Assembly: GCA_025936615.1 (NCBI GenBank)
Contig: JAICSZ010000066.1
Location: 1 to 8,539 of the forward strand
Direction: 5' to 3'
Source: Pedococcus sp.
GTDB lineage: Bacteria > Actinomycetota > Actinomycetes > Actinomycetales > Dermatophilaceae
DNA length: 8,539 bases
Below the pieces are notes generated by a model. That model searched no databases and was not told the origin of the DNA. It worked only from the letters and a program-made list of their open reading frames with translations. The position numbers and the translations under genes were made by a program. Of the stretch, positions 7,600-8,539 are shown in pieces (position 1 is the first letter of the stretch; each line of letters opens with the position of its first letter).

Positions 7600-8539
7600 T
7601 CACTCGCGGTCTTCGGCGGTGGCGCTGCGTCGCCGGGCGAGCAGCGCCCCGCCCCCGAGCAGCACCACGGCGAGCGCACCCAGGCCGACCCAGCCACCGG
7701 TGCCCATGCCGCCGCCGGACCCTCCGGCGCTGTCGGCGTTGTTCGCGCCGACCGGCTCCGCGGTGAGCAGTGCCCAGTAGCCGCTCTGGCCGGTGAGCAC
7801 GCCACCCTTGGCCGGCATCCTTGTGAGGTTGGTGAACTCGTCGGAGCGGTAGGCCTCGAGGCTCTCGGGGTACCAGAAGTCGATCGAGGGTGCGGCTTCG
7901 TAGTGGATCGCCTGCATCTGCTTGACGATCTGCTCACGCTTGCCCTGGTCGAGCTCGGCGTGCTGCTGGGCGTAGAGCTTGTCGAACTCCGGGTCGCACC
8001 AGTAGTCCATCGACGTCGAGCCGCTGCCGTCGGTCTTGGTCGGCAGCGCGTTGCAGGTGTTGATGCCGAGCTGGTAGTCGGGGTCGGCACCCAGGCTCCA
8101 GCCGGTGAAGTACATGTCGTACTTGCCGGCGGTCGTGTCCGCGGCGATGGTGTCGCCGTCGGTCATCACGAGCTTCACGTTGATCCCGACCGCCTTGAGC
8201 CACGGGATGATGAAGTCCGCGCGAGACTTGTCGACCGAGTCGGAGTTGTCGCCCAGCAGCCGCAGCGTGATCGGCTTGCCGCTCTTGTCCACCCGGATGC
8301 CGTCGGAGCCCTTCTTGTACCCGGCCGCGTCCAGCTCGGCGTTGGCGGCGGCGGGGTCGTACTTGGCGAGCTTGGACTCGTCCTTCCACTGCCACTGCGG
8401 GTAGACCGACGGGATGAACGAGGTGGCCAGCTCGCCGTGGCCCTGGAAGGTCTTGTCGAGCAGCTCGGGGATGTTGATGGCCTGGCGGATCGCCTGGCGG
8501 ACGGCCACGTCCTTGAGGACGGGGTTGCCGTCGCCGACC
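7600..8539 (-). CDS. Family 5 (peptide/nickel) extracellular substrate-binding protein, 5' end outside the window, C-terminal membrane anchor
   Basis: The last 312 aa are present; the frame continues past the window edge at 8539, so the signal peptide and probably 200 or more residues are missing. The visible start contains VLKDVAVRQAI, matching the DVRVRQAI helix of SBP_bac_5 proteins. Later blocks such as ELDAAGYKKG, a DGDT segment, the YDMYFTGW strand and WCDPEFDKL also fit the family. The protein would capture a peptide or other solute outside the membrane and deliver it to the DppB/DppC-like channel encoded downstream. The C-terminus is unusual for this family: a Gly/Ser-rich linker (about 271-282 of the visible part) leads into a single hydrophobic helix (283-301) followed by RRR and a short polar tail. 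This resembles a cell-wall or membrane anchor but has no LPXTG motif. The TGA stop is at 7602-7600. Substrate specificity is unknown. Confidence 0.93.
   Translation of the reverse strand, partial: VGDGNPVLKDVAVRQAIRQAINIPELLDKTFQGHGELATSFIPSVYPQWQWKDESKLAKYDPAAANAELDAAGYKKGSDGIRVDKSGKPITLRLLGDNSDSVDKSRADFIIPWLKAVGINVKLVMTDGDTIAADTTAGKYDMYFTGWSLGADPDYQLGINTCNALPTKTDGSGSTSMDYWCDPEFDKLYAQQHAELDQGKREQIVKQMQAIHYEAAPSIDFWYPESLEAYRSDEFTNLTRMPAKGGVLTGQSGYWALLTAEPVGANNADSAGGSGGGMGTGGWVGLGALAVVLLGGGALLARRRSATAEDRE

Noticed and set aside
7603..7730. Sortase signal at the end of the binding protein
   Set aside because: The linker, helix and Arg tail resemble one, but no LPXTG or close variant precedes the helix, so I call it only a membrane anchor.
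6744..7766. 340-codon open frame on the + strand
   Set aside because: It is antisense to the DppB-like permease and the end of the binding protein. The product is a hydrophilic His/Gln/Glu-rich sequence with no recognisable domain.

Overview
The window is about 70% GC by eye and densely packed with genes. It looks like chromosomal DNA of an actinomycete (Actinomycetota). The strongest taxonomic cue is a homologue of the mycobacterial mycothiol-dependent nitroreductase Rv2466c lying immediately upstream of a Glu-type RpiB, the same pair as Rv2466c/Rv2465c (rpiB) in Mycobacterium tuberculosis. Placement in Micrococcales, perhaps near Intrasporangiaceae, is only an impression from codon use and protein style.

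Left part, + strand (36-2433): a DsbA-fold thioredoxin-like protein, then rpiB (ribose-5-phosphate isomerase B), then a membrane-anchored SpoIIE/RsbU-type PP2C phosphatase. Inverted repeats lie between these genes: 645-675 after the first gene, and 1264-1283 just upstream of the phosphatase gene. A very long hairpin (2457-2518, 23 paired positions) fills the gap between the phosphatase gene and the convergent DUF4395 gene.

Middle part (2545-3921): a small membrane protein of the DUF4395 family on the minus strand, and a divergent trmB (tRNA guanine-46 N7-methyltransferase) on the plus strand. Their 189-bp shared upstream region holds an AT-rich island with a small palindrome, a perfect 10-bp hairpin, and -10-like hexamers six bases before each start codon. 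Neither start has a convincing Shine-Dalgarno sequence, so leaderless transcripts are likely.

Right part, minus strand (3914-8539): a peptide/nickel-type (Dpp/Opp family) ABC importer operon. It is transcribed right to left as substrate-binding protein (5' end outside the window), DppB-like permease, DppC-like permease, and one polypeptide carrying both ATPase domains (DppD-DppF fusion). The last three genes overlap by 4 and 1 bases, and only 25 bases separate the binding-protein gene from the first permease gene. The binding protein ends in a Gly/Ser linker, one hydrophobic helix and an Arg cluster, so it appears to be tethered by its C-terminus. The last gene of the operon runs tail to tail into trmB with an 8-bp overlap that is a perfect palindrome containing both stop codons.

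I see no tRNA, rRNA, insertion sequence, phage gene, CRISPR array or obvious defence or biosynthetic system. The gene content is ordinary. The points worth a second look are the intergenic palindromes, the active-site variant of the first protein, the C-terminal anchor of the binding protein and the overlapping convergent stops.
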